DNA of 9,134 bases from an uncultured Microbacteriaceae bacterium (GTDB lineage Bacteria > Actinomycetota > Actinomycetes > Actinomycetales > Microbacteriaceae): the NCBI GenBank assembly GCA_946481135.1, contig CAMLMQ010000115.1:1-9134 (forward strand), read 5' to 3'. This document shows, one piece after another, positions 1-6,494 of the stretch (within the stretch, counting starts at the first letter, position 1; each line of letters opens with the position of its first letter). Made by a program: the position numbers and the translations under genes. The notes below the pieces were generated by a model that was not told where the DNA came from, did not search any database, and saw nothing but the letters and a program-made list of their open reading frames with translations.

Positions 1-225
1 CTGCACCGGCAGGTGCCGGCGGCCCAGGTCGAACTCGTGCGCCGCGGCGACCGGTGGATCGTCGGGCGGTGCCCACGACGGGGCCGGGCCCTCCGGACGC
101 GGGTCGACCGCCGACGGGAGGATGCCCCCGCGCGGCGCGAGGACCAGCACGATCGCCACGACGACGAGCGCGGCGCCGACGAGCGCCGCGACCGCGATCA
201 CCGGGATCCGCAGGGACGCGCGCAT
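1..225 (-). CDS. Membrane-anchored hypothetical protein, 5' part only
   Basis: The reading frame starts at ATG 225-223 on the minus strand and stays open to the window edge, giving the first 75 residues of a longer protein. Residues 1-7 are short and basic (MRASLRI). Residues 8-30 are an uninterrupted hydrophobic stretch rich in Ala, Val, Leu and Ile, read as an uncleaved signal anchor or a signal peptide. After it comes a Pro/Ala/Asp-rich linker (residues 31-62), typical of an extracytoplasmic spacer. I do not recognise the family because the main domain is outside the window. The start is favoured because it opens directly onto the hydrophobic segment and because a TACAAA hexamer lies 6 nt upstream, as at other starts here. 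It is divergent from yajQ with 22 bp between the two starts. Confidence 0.6.
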   Translation of the reverse strand, partial: MRASLRIPVIAVAALVGAALVVVAIVLVLAPRGGILPSAVDPRPEGPAPSWAPPDDPPVAAAHEFDLGRRHLPVQ

Positions 226-231
226 TCTGGC

Positions 232-237
232 TTTGTA
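232..237 (-). promoter_or_regulatory. Putative -10 element (TACAAA) of the membrane protein gene
   Basis: On the minus strand TACAAA ends 6 nt before the ATG at 225. Transcription would then start at or next to the A of the start codon, giving a leaderless mRNA. It shares positions 236-237 with the yajQ -10 element on the other strand. No good -35 is visible. Matches TATAAT at 4 of 6 positions. Confidence 0.4.
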
Positions 238-241
238 GCAT
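236..241 (+). promoter_or_regulatory. Putative -10 element (TAGCAT) of yajQ, leaderless start
   Basis: TAGCAT is followed by 6 nt and then the yajQ ATG at 248. There is no Shine-Dalgarno sequence in the 22-bp gap. The spacing puts the transcription start at the start codon. No clear -35 box is visible. Confidence 0.5.
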
Positions 242-247
242 GGTCGA

Positions 248-736
248 ATGGCAGATTCCTCCTTCGACATCGTCAGCAAGGTCGACCCCATGGAGACCCA
301 GAACGCGTTGGGCATGGCCCAGAAGGAGATCGCGCAGCGCTACGACTTCAAAGGCGTCGGCGCGTCGATCGAGTTCTCGGGCGAGAAGATCGTCATGAAG
401 GCGAGCGCCGAGGAGCGTGTGAAGGCGGTGCTCGAGGTCTTCGAGCAGAAGCTCATCAAGCGCGGCATCTCGCTGCGCTCGCTCGACGCAGGGGAGCCGT
501 ACGCGAGCGGCAAGGAGTACCGCATCGAAGCCGCGATGAAGAACGGCATCTCGAGCGACGACGCGAAGAAGATCGCCAAGATCATCCGCGACGAGGCCCC
601 GAAGTCGATCAAGAGCCAGATCCAGGGCGACGAACTGCGCGTGCAGTCGAAGTCGCGCGACGACCTTCAGGCGACGATCGCGCTGCTCAAGGGCAAAGAC
701 CTCGACGTCGCCCTGCAGTTCATCAACTTCCGGTAG
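248..736 (+). CDS. yajQ: YajQ family nucleotide-binding protein
   Basis: This 162-aa protein matches the YajQ (UPF0234) family over its whole usual length. It starts [13 protein letters not shown], has the segment [13 protein letters not shown] around residues 31-43, and ends with ALQFINFR, all typical of the family. YajQ proteins have two ferredoxin-like folds, bind nucleotides or nucleic acid, and in some proteobacteria bind cyclic di-GMP. Their role in actinobacteria is not settled. The protein is cytoplasmic, with no signal peptide or membrane segment. The ATG at 248 fits the family N-terminus and lies 6 nt behind a TAGCAT hexamer, which suggests leaderless translation. The stop codon TAG directly abuts a palindromic element that separates it from the convergent NTF2-like gene. 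Confidence 0.95.
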   Translation: MADSSFDIVSKVDPMETQNALGMAQKEIAQRYDFKGVGASIEFSGEKIVMKASAEERVKAVLEVFEQKLIKRGISLRSLDAGEPYASGKEYRIEAAMKNGISSDDAKKIAKIIRDEAPKSIKSQIQGDELRVQSKSRDDLQATIALLKGKDLDVALQFINFR

Positions 737-773
737 GTCTCGACACGCACCTGCGGCGCTACTCGACCACCGG
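736..773. repeat. REP-like imperfect palindrome between convergent genes
   Basis: GGTCTCGACACGC (736-748) faces GCGCTACTCGACC (756-768), forming an imperfect inverted repeat with a 7-nt centre, followed by ACCGG. From memory, elements of the form GGTCTCGATACGC...GCTACTCGACCACCGG are scattered in many copies between convergent genes of Microbacteriaceae. This recollection was not checked. The element starts with the last G of the yajQ stop codon and includes the stop and last codons of the opposing gene. It could form a stem-loop in either transcript and serve as a two-way terminator. Confidence 0.55.
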
Positions 774-1145
774 GCTGGAAGGCCACTTGCGGGGGATCCA
801 CCAGTCGGTGAACTCGCGCGCGCGGCCGTCGGGGGCGAACTCGATCACCCAAAGGTTGTCGTAGGTGCCCTTCTTCGGACCGTTCGGATACTGGGTCACG
901 CAGCGCACCACCGCGAGGTCGCCGTCGCGCGCGAGCGTCTCCCACGCGAACGTCGTCGACCCCGGCTCGTCGGCGTGCTCCAGCCAGCCGGCGACGATCT
1001 CGTCGTGGCCCGACCAGGCCGGCGTTCCCGGGCGGCCGCGGTAGACGGCGTCCTCGGTGAAGATCGCGGTGACCGCGCCGGGGTCGTTCGTCTCCCAGGC
1101 GTCCCGGTAGCCGCGCATGAAGGCGTCGACGCGCGCGTCGGTCAC
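759..1145 (-). CDS. NTF2/SnoaL-like domain protein (paralogue 1)
   Basis: This 128-aa single-domain protein has the look of the nuclear transport factor 2-like/SnoaL-like superfamily. The N-terminal helix contains YRDAWETNDP and IFTEDAVYRG (about residues 13-37), and the sheet region ends in TYDNLWVIEFAPDGRAREFTDWW. Such small alpha+beta barrel proteins are isomerases, dehydratases, or binding proteins of unknown substrate; this one cannot be assigned a reaction. It closely resembles the gene just upstream (1142-1519), so the pair is a tandem duplication. The GTG start at 1145 overlaps that gene's TGA by 4 nt (GTGA) and has AAGGA 6 nt upstream, so translation is probably coupled. Its tail, PVVE plus stop, is encoded by the palindromic repeat at 736-773, and the paralogue lacks that tail. 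Confidence 0.85.
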   Translation of the reverse strand: MTDARVDAFMRGYRDAWETNDPGAVTAIFTEDAVYRGRPGTPAWSGHDEIVAGWLEHADEPGSTTFAWETLARDGDLAVVRCVTQYPNGPKKGTYDNLWVIEFAPDGRAREFTDWWIPRKWPSSPVVE

Positions 1146-1519
1146 TCGTCGTCCTTGCGTTCGATGTACCAGTCGGTGAACTCGGTGGCGCGTCCGTCGT
1201 CGGCCAGACGCACGACGAAGAGATTGTCGTAGACCCGCGGGGGGTCGTGCTTCAGGTAGGTCGACACGCAGCGGGCGATCGCGAGATCGCCGTCGACCGC
1301 GATCACCTCGAACTCGAACTCGGTGTCGCCCGGCTGGTCGGCATGCGCGATCCAGTCGGCGACGATCGCCTCGGCGCCGACCGACGGCTCCTCGTCGCTC
1401 GGCTCGGTGTAGTAGCGGCCGTCGTCGGTGAACAGCCCGCGGATGTCGTCGGGGTCGTTCGACTCCCAGGCGATGCGGTAGCGGCGGACCCAGTCCTCGG
1501 CGGCAGCACGATCGGTCAT
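1142..1519 (-). CDS. NTF2/SnoaL-like domain protein (paralogue 2)
   Basis: This 125-aa protein begins MTDRAAAEDWVRRYRIAW and has the same layout as its downstream neighbour. Shared landmarks are AWESNDP versus AWETNDP, DGDLAIARCV versus DGDLAVVRCV, VYDNLFVVRLADDGRA versus TYDNLWVIEFAPDGRA, and EFTDWYIERK versus EFTDWWIPRK. It is an NTF2-like cone-shaped fold with no recognised substrate and is predicted to be cytoplasmic. It is the first gene of a two-gene operon. Its ATG at 1519 lies 6 nt behind a TATGCA hexamer, consistent with a leaderless transcript. It is divergent from the cardiolipin synthase gene across 39 bp. The assignment to the broad superfamily is fairly secure; any enzymatic role is unknown. 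Confidence 0.85.
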   Translation of the reverse strand: MTDRAAAEDWVRRYRIAWESNDPDDIRGLFTDDGRYYTEPSDEEPSVGAEAIVADWIAHADQPGDTEFEFEVIAVDGDLAIARCVSTYLKHDPPRVYDNLFVVRLADDGRATEFTDWYIERKDDE

Positions 1520-1525
1520 GCACCC

Positions 1526-1531
1526 TGCATA
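1526..1531 (-). promoter_or_regulatory. Putative -10 element (TATGCA) of the NTF2-like pair
   Basis: TATGCA on the minus strand is followed by GGGTGC and then the ATG at 1519. The 6-nt gap is too short for a usable ribosome binding site and fits a leaderless transcript. No -35 is evident. Confidence 0.45.
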
Positions 1532-1545
1532 GCACCCACCACTGC

Positions 1546-1551
1546 CAGACT
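1546..1551 (+). promoter_or_regulatory. Putative -10 element (CAGACT) of cls
   Basis: CAGACT, preceded by TGC (an extended -10 type TGn), lies 7 nt before the cls ATG at 1559. There is no Shine-Dalgarno sequence between them. It lies back to back with the -10 of the divergent NTF2-like pair, 14 bp away. Confidence 0.4.
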
Positions 1552-1558
1552 GAACCTC

Positions 1559-3019
1559 ATGGGCAGCGGGTGGTTCGCGGTCACGGTCACCGTGATCCTG
1601 CTCCTCATCGACTTCGCGGTGCGCATCGTGGCGCTCATCGTCGTGCCGAAGAACCGGCGGCCGCAGACGGCGCTCGCCTGGTTGCTGGCGATCTTCTTCA
1701 TCCCATATCTCGGCATCCTGCTGTTCCTGATCCTCGGCCGCGCGCGCCTTCCCCGCGCCCGCCGCCGCAAGCAACGCGAGATCAACGAGTACATCCTCGA
1801 CACCACCGAGGGCTTCGACAAGGTGAAGCTCGACCCGCCGTGGCCGCCATGGCTCGAACCGATCGTCGAGCTCAACCGCACCCTCGGCGCGATGCCGCTC
1901 GTCGGCGGCAACACGGCGCAGATGTGGAACGACAACACCGAGTCGCTCGCGCAGATGACGGCGGCGATCCGCGCGGCGACGAAGACCGTGCACGCCGAGT
2001 TCTACATCCTGTTGCTCGACGACGCGACCGCCGACTTCTTCGACGCCCTCGAGGAGGCCCACCGACGCGGCGTGACCGTGCGCGTGCTGCTCGACCACCT
2101 CGGCAACTTCCAATACCCGGGCTACCGCCGCACCGTGAAGCGGCTCAACGCGATGGGCGTGAAGTGGCATCGGATGCTGCCGTTCCGCCCGTTCCGCGGG
2201 CAGATCCAGCGCCCCGACCTGCGCAACCACCGCAAGCTGCTCGTCATCGACGGCCGCATCGCGTTCACCGGGTCGCAGAACATCGTCGAGACCGGCTACC
2301 AGCGCAGGAAGAACCACCGCCGAGGGCTGCACTGGAAGGACTACATGGCGCGGTTCGAGGGGCCGGTGGTCGCCGGCATCGACGCGCTCTTCGTGACCGA
2401 CTGGTACTCGGAGACGGGCGAGCTGCTCGAACGCGAGGCCGCCGCGGCGAGGCCCGAGGGCGACGGCGAGTACGACTGCCAGGTCGTGCCGTCGGGGCCC
2501 GGGTTCGACGGCGAGAACAACCTGCGGCTGTTCAACTCGCTCGTCTACGCGGCGCAGAAGAAGGTCATCGTCACGTCGCCGTACTTCGTGCCCGACGACT
2601 CGATGCTCTACGCCATCACGACCGCCGCGCAGTCGGGACTCGAGGTCGAACTCTTCGTGTCCGAGATCGGCGACCAGTTCCTCGTCTTCCACGCCCAGCG
2701 CTCGTACTACGAAGTGCTGTTGCGCGCGGGGGTGAGAATCTGGCTCTACGCCGGGCCGACCATCCTGCACTCCAAGCACCTGACGATCGACGACGAGCTG
2801 TCGGTGATCGGGTCGAGCAACATGGACATGCGCTCGTTCAGCCTCGACCTGGAGATGTCGGTCGTGGTGCGCGGCGACCGGTTCCTGCGCGAGCTGCGGG
2901 CGATCGAGGATGCCAACCGCGCGATGAGCCGGGAGCTCACCCTCGACGAGTGGCTGAAGCGCCCCTTCCGCATCCAGGTGCTCGACAACCTCGCCCGCCT
3001 GACCGCCGCCGTGCAGTAG
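1559..3019 (+). CDS. cls: Cardiolipin synthase, phospholipase D type
   Basis: This 486-aa membrane enzyme condenses phospholipids (two phosphatidylglycerol molecules in the classical reaction) to cardiolipin. Two N-terminal hydrophobic segments (about residues 4-26 and 37-60) with the motif NRRPQTALAWLLAI between them match the PLD-nuclease N-terminal domain found in Cls. Two complete HKD catalytic motifs follow: NHRKLLVIDG with H224, K226 and D231, and HSKHLTIDD with H404, K406 and D411. Each is followed by the usual GSQN or GSSN. Length is normal for the family. The ATG at 1559 opens directly on the first membrane segment. The last codons (LTAAVQ, stop) form the left copy of the direct repeat that flanks the 3030-7385 cassette. 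Only 10 bp separate its stop from the stop of the convergent permease gene. Confidence 0.95.
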   Translation: MGSGWFAVTVTVILLLIDFAVRIVALIVVPKNRRPQTALAWLLAIFFIPYLGILLFLILGRARLPRARRRKQREINEYILDTTEGFDKVKLDPPWPPWLEPIVELNRTLGAMPLVGGNTAQMWNDNTESLAQMTAAIRAATKTVHAEFYILLLDDATADFFDALEEAHRRGVTVRVLLDHLGNFQYPGYRRTVKRLNAMGVKWHRMLPFRPFRGQIQRPDLRNHRKLLVIDGRIAFTGSQNIVETGYQRRKNHRRGLHWKDYMARFEGPVVAGIDALFVTDWYSETGELLEREAAAARPEGDGEYDCQVVPSGPGFDGENNLRLFNSLVYAAQKKVIVTSPYFVPDDSMLYAITTAAQSGLEVELFVSEIGDQFLVFHAQRSYYEVLLRAGVRIWLYAGPTILHSKHLTIDDELSVIGSSNMDMRSFSLDLEMSVVVRGDRFLRELRAIEDANRAMSRELTLDEWLKRPFRIQVLDNLARLTAAVQ

Positions 3020-3033
3020 ACCCGTCGACTCAG
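2999..3033 (+). repeat. Left copy of 35-bp direct repeat flanking the ABC/PaaX cassette
   Basis: Starts CTGACCG, contains the core CCGTGCAGTAG and ends CCGTCGACTCAG. It pairs with 7382-7416. With two 2-nt gaps, 32 of 33 aligned bases are identical; ungapped, 29 of 35. This copy encodes the last six residues and stop of cls and also holds the stop codon of the permease gene on the other strand. Confidence 0.85.
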
Positions 3034-3866
3034 TGCCCTCGACCGAGGCGCTTTTCGAGCCGCCGCTGCGCGAACATCGCGATCGAGGTGAGCGCGGCGT
3101 ACCAGATACAGGCGACCAGGAGGAGCGGAATCGTCTGGAACGTCGTGCCGTAGATCAGTTGGACGACGGTGAGCAACTCGGCAAATCCGATGATCGAGAC
3201 GAGCGAGGTGTTCTTGAAGAGGGAGACGAGTTCGTTCGCCGCCCCCGGAACCGCGACGCGGATCGCCTGCGGAGCCACGATGCGCACGAAGGCCTGGATG
3301 GGCTTCATGCCGAGCGCCCGGGCCGCTTCGACCTGGCCCCGATCGACCGACATGATCCCGCCGCGGAAGATCTCGCCGAGGTGCGCGCCGAGGATGATCG
3401 TGAGCCCGAGGCACGCCGCCGTGAACTGGCTGATCAGCGAGTTCGTCTCGATCGCGAACCAGACCGGACCGAACGGGATTCCGATCTCGATCGCCGGGAA
3501 CAGAGCTGACGCGTAGTAGATGAACAGCAGAAGCACCAGCGCCGGCACCGCACGGGTGAATCCCACGTAGAAGCCCGCGACCATCCGCACGAAGGCTACG
3601 CGCGACAGCCGCATGAGCGCGAGCACGAGGCCGACGAGGATGCCGAGCACCCCTGACGTGAGCGTGAGCACGATCGTCGTCCCGAGGCCCTGGAGGATCC
3701 GGGGGTCGAAGAGGTAGCGCAGGACGACGTCCCACTCCCAGCGCGGGTTCGTCGCCATGTTGACCGCGAGCGACACGACGCAGAAGCCCAGAACGACGGC
3801 GAGGACGATCGAACCCCAGGGCTTGCGACGAATCACGCGCATCGGGGGCGCAGAGGCCGAGGTCAC
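3030..3866 (-). CDS. Polar amino acid-type ABC transporter permease (HisM/GlnP family)
   Basis: This 278-aa inner-membrane subunit belongs to the BPD_transp_1 superfamily, His/Glu/Gln/Arg/opine branch. A first membrane segment lies near residues 19-37. The conserved block [20 protein letters not shown], the [15 protein letters not shown] segment, and the cytoplasmic EAA loop follow. The EAA loop is [22 protein letters not shown] from E180, which docks onto the ATPase, followed by [14 protein letters not shown]. The GTG start at 3866 overlaps the ATPase TGA by 4 nt and has a strong GAAGGAGG Shine-Dalgarno at the right distance. An internal ATG (codon 9) is a weaker alternative. It is the only permease gene here, so the channel is presumably a homodimer. 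It is the last gene of the operon and its stop lies inside the left direct repeat. Confidence 0.93.
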   Translation of the reverse strand: MTSASAPPMRVIRRKPWGSIVLAVVLGFCVVSLAVNMATNPRWEWDVVLRYLFDPRILQGLGTTIVLTLTSGVLGILVGLVLALMRLSRVAFVRMVAGFYVGFTRAVPALVLLLFIYYASALFPAIEIGIPFGPVWFAIETNSLISQFTAACLGLTIILGAHLGEIFRGGIMSVDRGQVEAARALGMKPIQAFVRIVAPQAIRVAVPGAANELVSLFKNTSLVSIIGFAELLTVVQLIYGTTFQTIPLLLVACIWYAALTSIAMFAQRRLEKRLGRGH

Positions 3867-4651
3867 GAGTGCCCTCCTTCGATCATGCGGACGAGGAACT
3901 CCTTCGTGCGGGCGTGCTGCGGCCGCGAGAGCACCTCGCGCGCCGGGCCGTCCTCGACGATGTCGCCACCGTCCATGAAGATCGCGCGGTCGGCGACGTC
4001 GCGGGCGAAACCGACCTCGTGCGTGACGACGACCATCGTCATGCCGCTCCGGGCGAGATCCCGGATGACGTCGAGCACTTCCCCCACGAGTTCGGGATCC
4101 AGGGCCGATGTGGGTTCGTCGAACAGCATCACCGACGGATCCATTGCCAGGGCGCGGGCGATCGCGACACGCTGCTGCTGCCCCCCGGACAGCGTGGAGG
4201 GGTAGGCGTTGGCTCGGTCCGACAACCCGACCCTCGACAGCAGCTCCTGCGCGCGCGCGATGGCGGCCGCCTTCGTCAGTCCCTTGACCCGCACGGGTGC
4301 TTCGATGACATTCTCGAGCGCGGTCATGTGCGGAAAGAGATTGAATCGCTGAAAGACCATGCCCGTGCGCTGGCGCTGCACCGCGATGTCCCGGGGGCCG
4401 AGTTCGACCAGGCGTCCCGCCCGTTCGACGAAGCCACACCGTTCTCCGTTGACGAAGACCGCCCCGGAGTCGAGGGCCTCGAGCTGGTTGATCAACCGCA
4501 GGAGCGTCGACTTGCCCGAGCCCGACGGTCCGAGGATGCAGCAGACCTCGCCCTCCGCGATGTCGAGCGAGATGCCGCGGAGGACGACGTTGGCGCCGAA
4601 ACTCTTCACGACCTCGCGGAGTTCGACGGCGGGCGGGCGGAATTCACTCAC
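3863..4651 (-). CDS. Polar amino acid-type ABC transporter ATP-binding protein (HisP/GlnQ family)
   Basis: This 262-aa cytoplasmic ATPase powers the importer. All nucleotide-binding motifs are intact: Walker [10 protein letters not shown] (41-49), Q-loop MVFQRFNLF with Q101, signature LSGGQQQR (154-161), Walker B VMLFDEP with D178 and E179, D-loop SALD, and the switch histidine in VTHE (H211). The stretch [16 protein letters not shown] and the C-terminal EIF-like [12 protein letters not shown] are typical of amino-acid importers of the HisP/GlnQ type. The GTG at 4651 is chosen because it overlaps the upstream stop by 8 nt (GTGAGTGA) and gives the family N-terminus; the Shine-Dalgarno is weak, so coupling is likely. 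Longer readings would run far into the upstream gene. Confidence 0.95.
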   Translation of the reverse strand: MSEFRPPAVELREVVKSFGANVVLRGISLDIAEGEVCCILGPSGSGKSTLLRLINQLEALDSGAVFVNGERCGFVERAGRLVELGPRDIAVQRQRTGMVFQRFNLFPHMTALENVIEAPVRVKGLTKAAAIARAQELLSRVGLSDRANAYPSTLSGGQQQRVAIARALAMDPSVMLFDEPTSALDPELVGEVLDVIRDLARSGMTMVVVTHEVGFARDVADRAIFMDGGDIVEDGPAREVLSRPQHARTKEFLVRMIEGGHS

Positions 4652-5297
4652 GATGCGTCCACTCGTCGTCCACGGCGAACTCCCTCGGCGTCCCCGGGGG
4701 AAGGGGCCCGAACACCTGAGCGGTGTCACGGTCGTACGGGCGGTGGAAGGTCGGTGACGACTCTCGGTCAGGCGCCGGCCCGTCTCTCACCCCGTCGAAT
4801 TCGGTGTCGAGCGAAGCCTCCACCCAGCCTTTGTCGTAGGGCGTGAAGAAGATCTGCCGATAGCGCATCACCAGCATCTTCCACGCATCATCCTCAATCA
4901 CGTACTCGGTGTGGTACCTGCCCCAGTTCCAGGCTGCAATCGGTTCGTCCGACCACCGGAAGGTGCTGATTCCGGGGCTCAGCCAGGACGCGCGGGCGCG
5001 CGATCGATCCGGCTCGATGTCGATGACCGGGTTGGTGCCGAGGTGAAGGTTGAGCGCGCCGGGCATCGCTCTCTGCGCGCGATTCTTGGAGAAGACCCGG
5101 GTGGGGGCGTCCGCCCCCACCCAGATCCCCTTGTTCGCGATCTCGATCTCGACTTCGGGCCGGTCGGCGAACAGCGAGATGATCAGCTGCGGCTCCGCCA
5201 GGTGCAGATAGTGCGCATAGCGATGGTGGAGTTGCTCGATCTCGGCAAGGTCACTCAGCCACTGGACACGTTCGGCAAGCGTCGAGAACTTCGGCAT
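4644..5297 (-). CDS. NTF2/SnoaL-like protein embedded in the ABC operon
   Basis: This 217-aa protein has an N-terminal SnoaL-like (NTF2 superfamily) domain. The helix [25 protein letters not shown] (about residues 18-42) is followed by the typical acidic and aromatic strands. The second half carries [20 protein letters not shown] and [18 protein letters not shown] Pro- and Asp-rich tail of some 60 residues follows. There is no signal peptide, so it should act in the cytoplasm. The family includes dehydratases, isomerases and proteins of unknown function, and the substrate cannot be named. Its ATG at 5297 overlaps the TGA of the binding-protein gene (TGATG) and its end overlaps the ATPase start, so it is locked into the transport operon. 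It may act on the imported compound. It differs clearly from the short paralogues at 759-1519. Confidence 0.82.
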   Translation of the reverse strand: MPKFSTLAERVQWLSDLAEIEQLHHRYAHYLHLAEPQLIISLFADRPEVEIEIANKGIWVGADAPTRVFSKNRAQRAMPGALNLHLGTNPVIDIEPDRSRARASWLSPGISTFRWSDEPIAAWNWGRYHTEYVIEDDAWKMLVMRYRQIFFTPYDKGWVEASLDTEFDGVRDGPAPDRESSPTFHRPYDRDTAQVFGPLPPGTPREFAVDDEWTHRE

Positions 5298-6205
5298 CAG
5301 AACGTCGACGCGTTGATCGTGATCTCCGGCACCGCGGCGAGGCTCTGGTTCCAGAAGTCGAGAATCTGCTGGTACGTGCCGTCGTCGACGAGCGACTGCA
5401 ACGCGGCCTGCCACGCATCGCGCAACTCGGTGTTGTCCTTCGCGAAGCCGAAGGCGTTCGGGGCGAGCCATTGCGGCTCGCCTCCGAGTTCGAACAGGTC
5501 CGGCTGCTCGCCTGCGAGGTACTGCGCGTTGGCCGCCGTGTCATAGGCGACGTCCACGCGATCGGCCATGAGCGCCGTGGAGAGCGCATCGGAGATGCGC
5601 ACGATGTCGATGGCGGGCTGACCCTCCGCAACGCACCGCTCGCTGGCTTCGACCGCCAGCGTCTCCTGCATGACGCCGGGCGTGACGGCAACTCGGAGGC
5701 CGCATGTGTCGTCAACCGTCTCGATGTCGTGCGGGTTTCCCGCTGCGACGAGGAGGCCGATGCCTCCACGGTAGTACTCGACGAGGTCCATCTCAGCCTG
5801 GCGGGCCGCGAAGCTGCCCGAGCTGGTCGTCATGTCGTATCGCGCCGCCTTGACGCCCGCGATGTCGGCTCCCCCGCTGCCGACCGCCTCGATCTTGCCG
5901 GTGAGTCCGAGACGCGCGGCGGCGGCGTAGAAGATGTCGATATGGGACCCGGCGACGTTGCCGGACTCGTCCTTGAAGTTCGTCGGCTTGTAGAGGGGAG
6001 TGGTCGCGCCGACGATTTCGTCGCCTTCCGCCCAGCCCGCAGGAAGCTCGAGGGTCTCGTCTCGTTCGACCGTGATGCCCCCGGCGACGACGACCCCGCC
6101 TTCCGGTGCGCCGGGACCGGCCGGGTCGGTGCTGGCGCATCCGGTGGCGACGAGCGCGAGCGCGAGCGCGAAGACCGGTGCGACGAGCAGCTTGCGTGCA
6201 GACAT
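5297..6205 (-). CDS. Polar amino acid-type ABC substrate-binding lipoprotein
   Basis: This 302-aa precursor has a basic and hydrophobic N-terminus ending in the lipobox-like VATGC, with the modified cysteine at residue 23, so it is a membrane-tethered extracytoplasmic lipoprotein. The mature part matches the SBP_bac_3 fold: EIVGATTPLYKPTNFKDESG near the N-terminus, the GVKAARYDMTTSS hinge region, and a C-terminal ELRDAWQAALQSLVDDGTYQQILDFWNQ helix pair. R135 (in AARQAEMD) and D222 (in VAYDTAAN) sit where family members bind the carboxylate and amino groups of an amino acid, which suggests an amino-acid-like ligand. The ATG at 6205 gives a proper signal peptide, with a weak AGAGAG-type Shine-Dalgarno upstream. 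It is the first gene of the four-gene operon. Confidence 0.93.
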   Translation of the reverse strand: MSARKLLVAPVFALALALVATGCASTDPAGPGAPEGGVVVAGGITVERDETLELPAGWAEGDEIVGATTPLYKPTNFKDESGNVAGSHIDIFYAAAARLGLTGKIEAVGSGGADIAGVKAARYDMTTSSGSFAARQAEMDLVEYYRGGIGLLVAAGNPHDIETVDDTCGLRVAVTPGVMQETLAVEASERCVAEGQPAIDIVRISDALSTALMADRVDVAYDTAANAQYLAGEQPDLFELGGEPQWLAPNAFGFAKDNTELRDAWQAALQSLVDDGTYQQILDFWNQSLAAVPEITINASTF

Positions 6206-6230
6206 CAACGTCTCTCTTCTCTCAATAGGT

Positions 6231-6245
6231 GCAACAATATTGTGC
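6231..6245. promoter_or_regulatory. Operator-like palindrome GCA-a-CAATATTG-TGC
   Basis: ACAATATTGT (6234-6243) is a perfect 10-bp palindrome. Allowing one extra A it extends to GCA(a)CAATATTGTGC. It is the most AT-rich spot of the region and lies about 15-28 nt downstream of the predicted operon transcription start, a good place for a repressor. A further inverted pair, CAACAA (6232-6237) and TTGTTG (6256-6261), spans the predicted start. I cannot match it to a known PaaX site. Confidence 0.5.
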
Positions 6246-6265
6246 AGTACCACGTTTGTTGTCCA

Positions 6266-6294
6266 TTGATAGTGCCACCAGCCGGTCCTGTCAA
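6266..6294 (-). promoter_or_regulatory. Sigma-70-type promoter of the ABC operon
   Basis: On the minus strand TTGACA (6294-6289), a perfect -35 box, is followed by exactly 17 bp and TATCAA (6271-6266) as -10. Transcription would begin near 6259, leaving a 5' leader of about 54 nt before the binding-protein ATG. It is the only promoter in the window with a consensus -35 and the only one predicted to give a long leader. Confidence 0.7.
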
Positions 6295-6488
6295 CAAGCG
6301 GTGGCCACCCGTCGGGCGATCGGGCGACACAGGGCGGCCGAGGGAGAGGCATGCGGGATCGGTCGCCGCCGAACGTTCGACCGACGGGCGCGGCGGACAG
6401 AACGCGGCGCTCGCTCACGGACCACCGCGCCGCCGGCCCCGGCTCGGCTGACGCACGGCGTAGGTGGCCATCGCGTTGAGGGAGACTC

Positions 6489-6494
6489 TAGGCT
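6489..6494 (+). promoter_or_regulatory. Putative -10 element (TAGGCT) of the PaaX-type regulator
   Basis: TAGGCT is followed by GGCGGC and the GTG at 6501, the same 6-nt spacing seen at other starts in the window. It predicts a transcript beginning at or next to 6501. No convincing -35 lies 16-18 bp upstream. Confidence 0.45.

Noticed and set aside
1142..2779. Long open frame antisense to cls
   Set aside because: Its upstream 420 residues are low-complexity Arg/Glu/His-rich translation of the strand opposite cls; only the last 125 codons (the NTF2-like gene) are real. Very high GC content keeps opposite frames open.
3037..3048. CCTC-GACC-GAGG hairpin followed by CGCTTTT as a cls terminator
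   Set aside because: The stem is only 4 bp and lies inside the permease coding sequence; too weak to call a terminator.
1570..3153. Plus-strand open frame overlapping cls in another frame
   Set aside because: Arg/Pro/Ala-rich shadow with no family features; the cls frame has full HKD motifs.
3869..4846. Plus-strand open frame over the ABC ATPase gene
   Set aside because: Antisense shadow; the minus strand encodes an ATPase with all motifs intact.
6370..6379. CGAACGTTCG perfect palindrome as a second operator
   Set aside because: A 10-bp GC-rich palindrome can occur by chance; it does not resemble the AT-rich palindrome at 6231-6245 and is not placed at a promoter.
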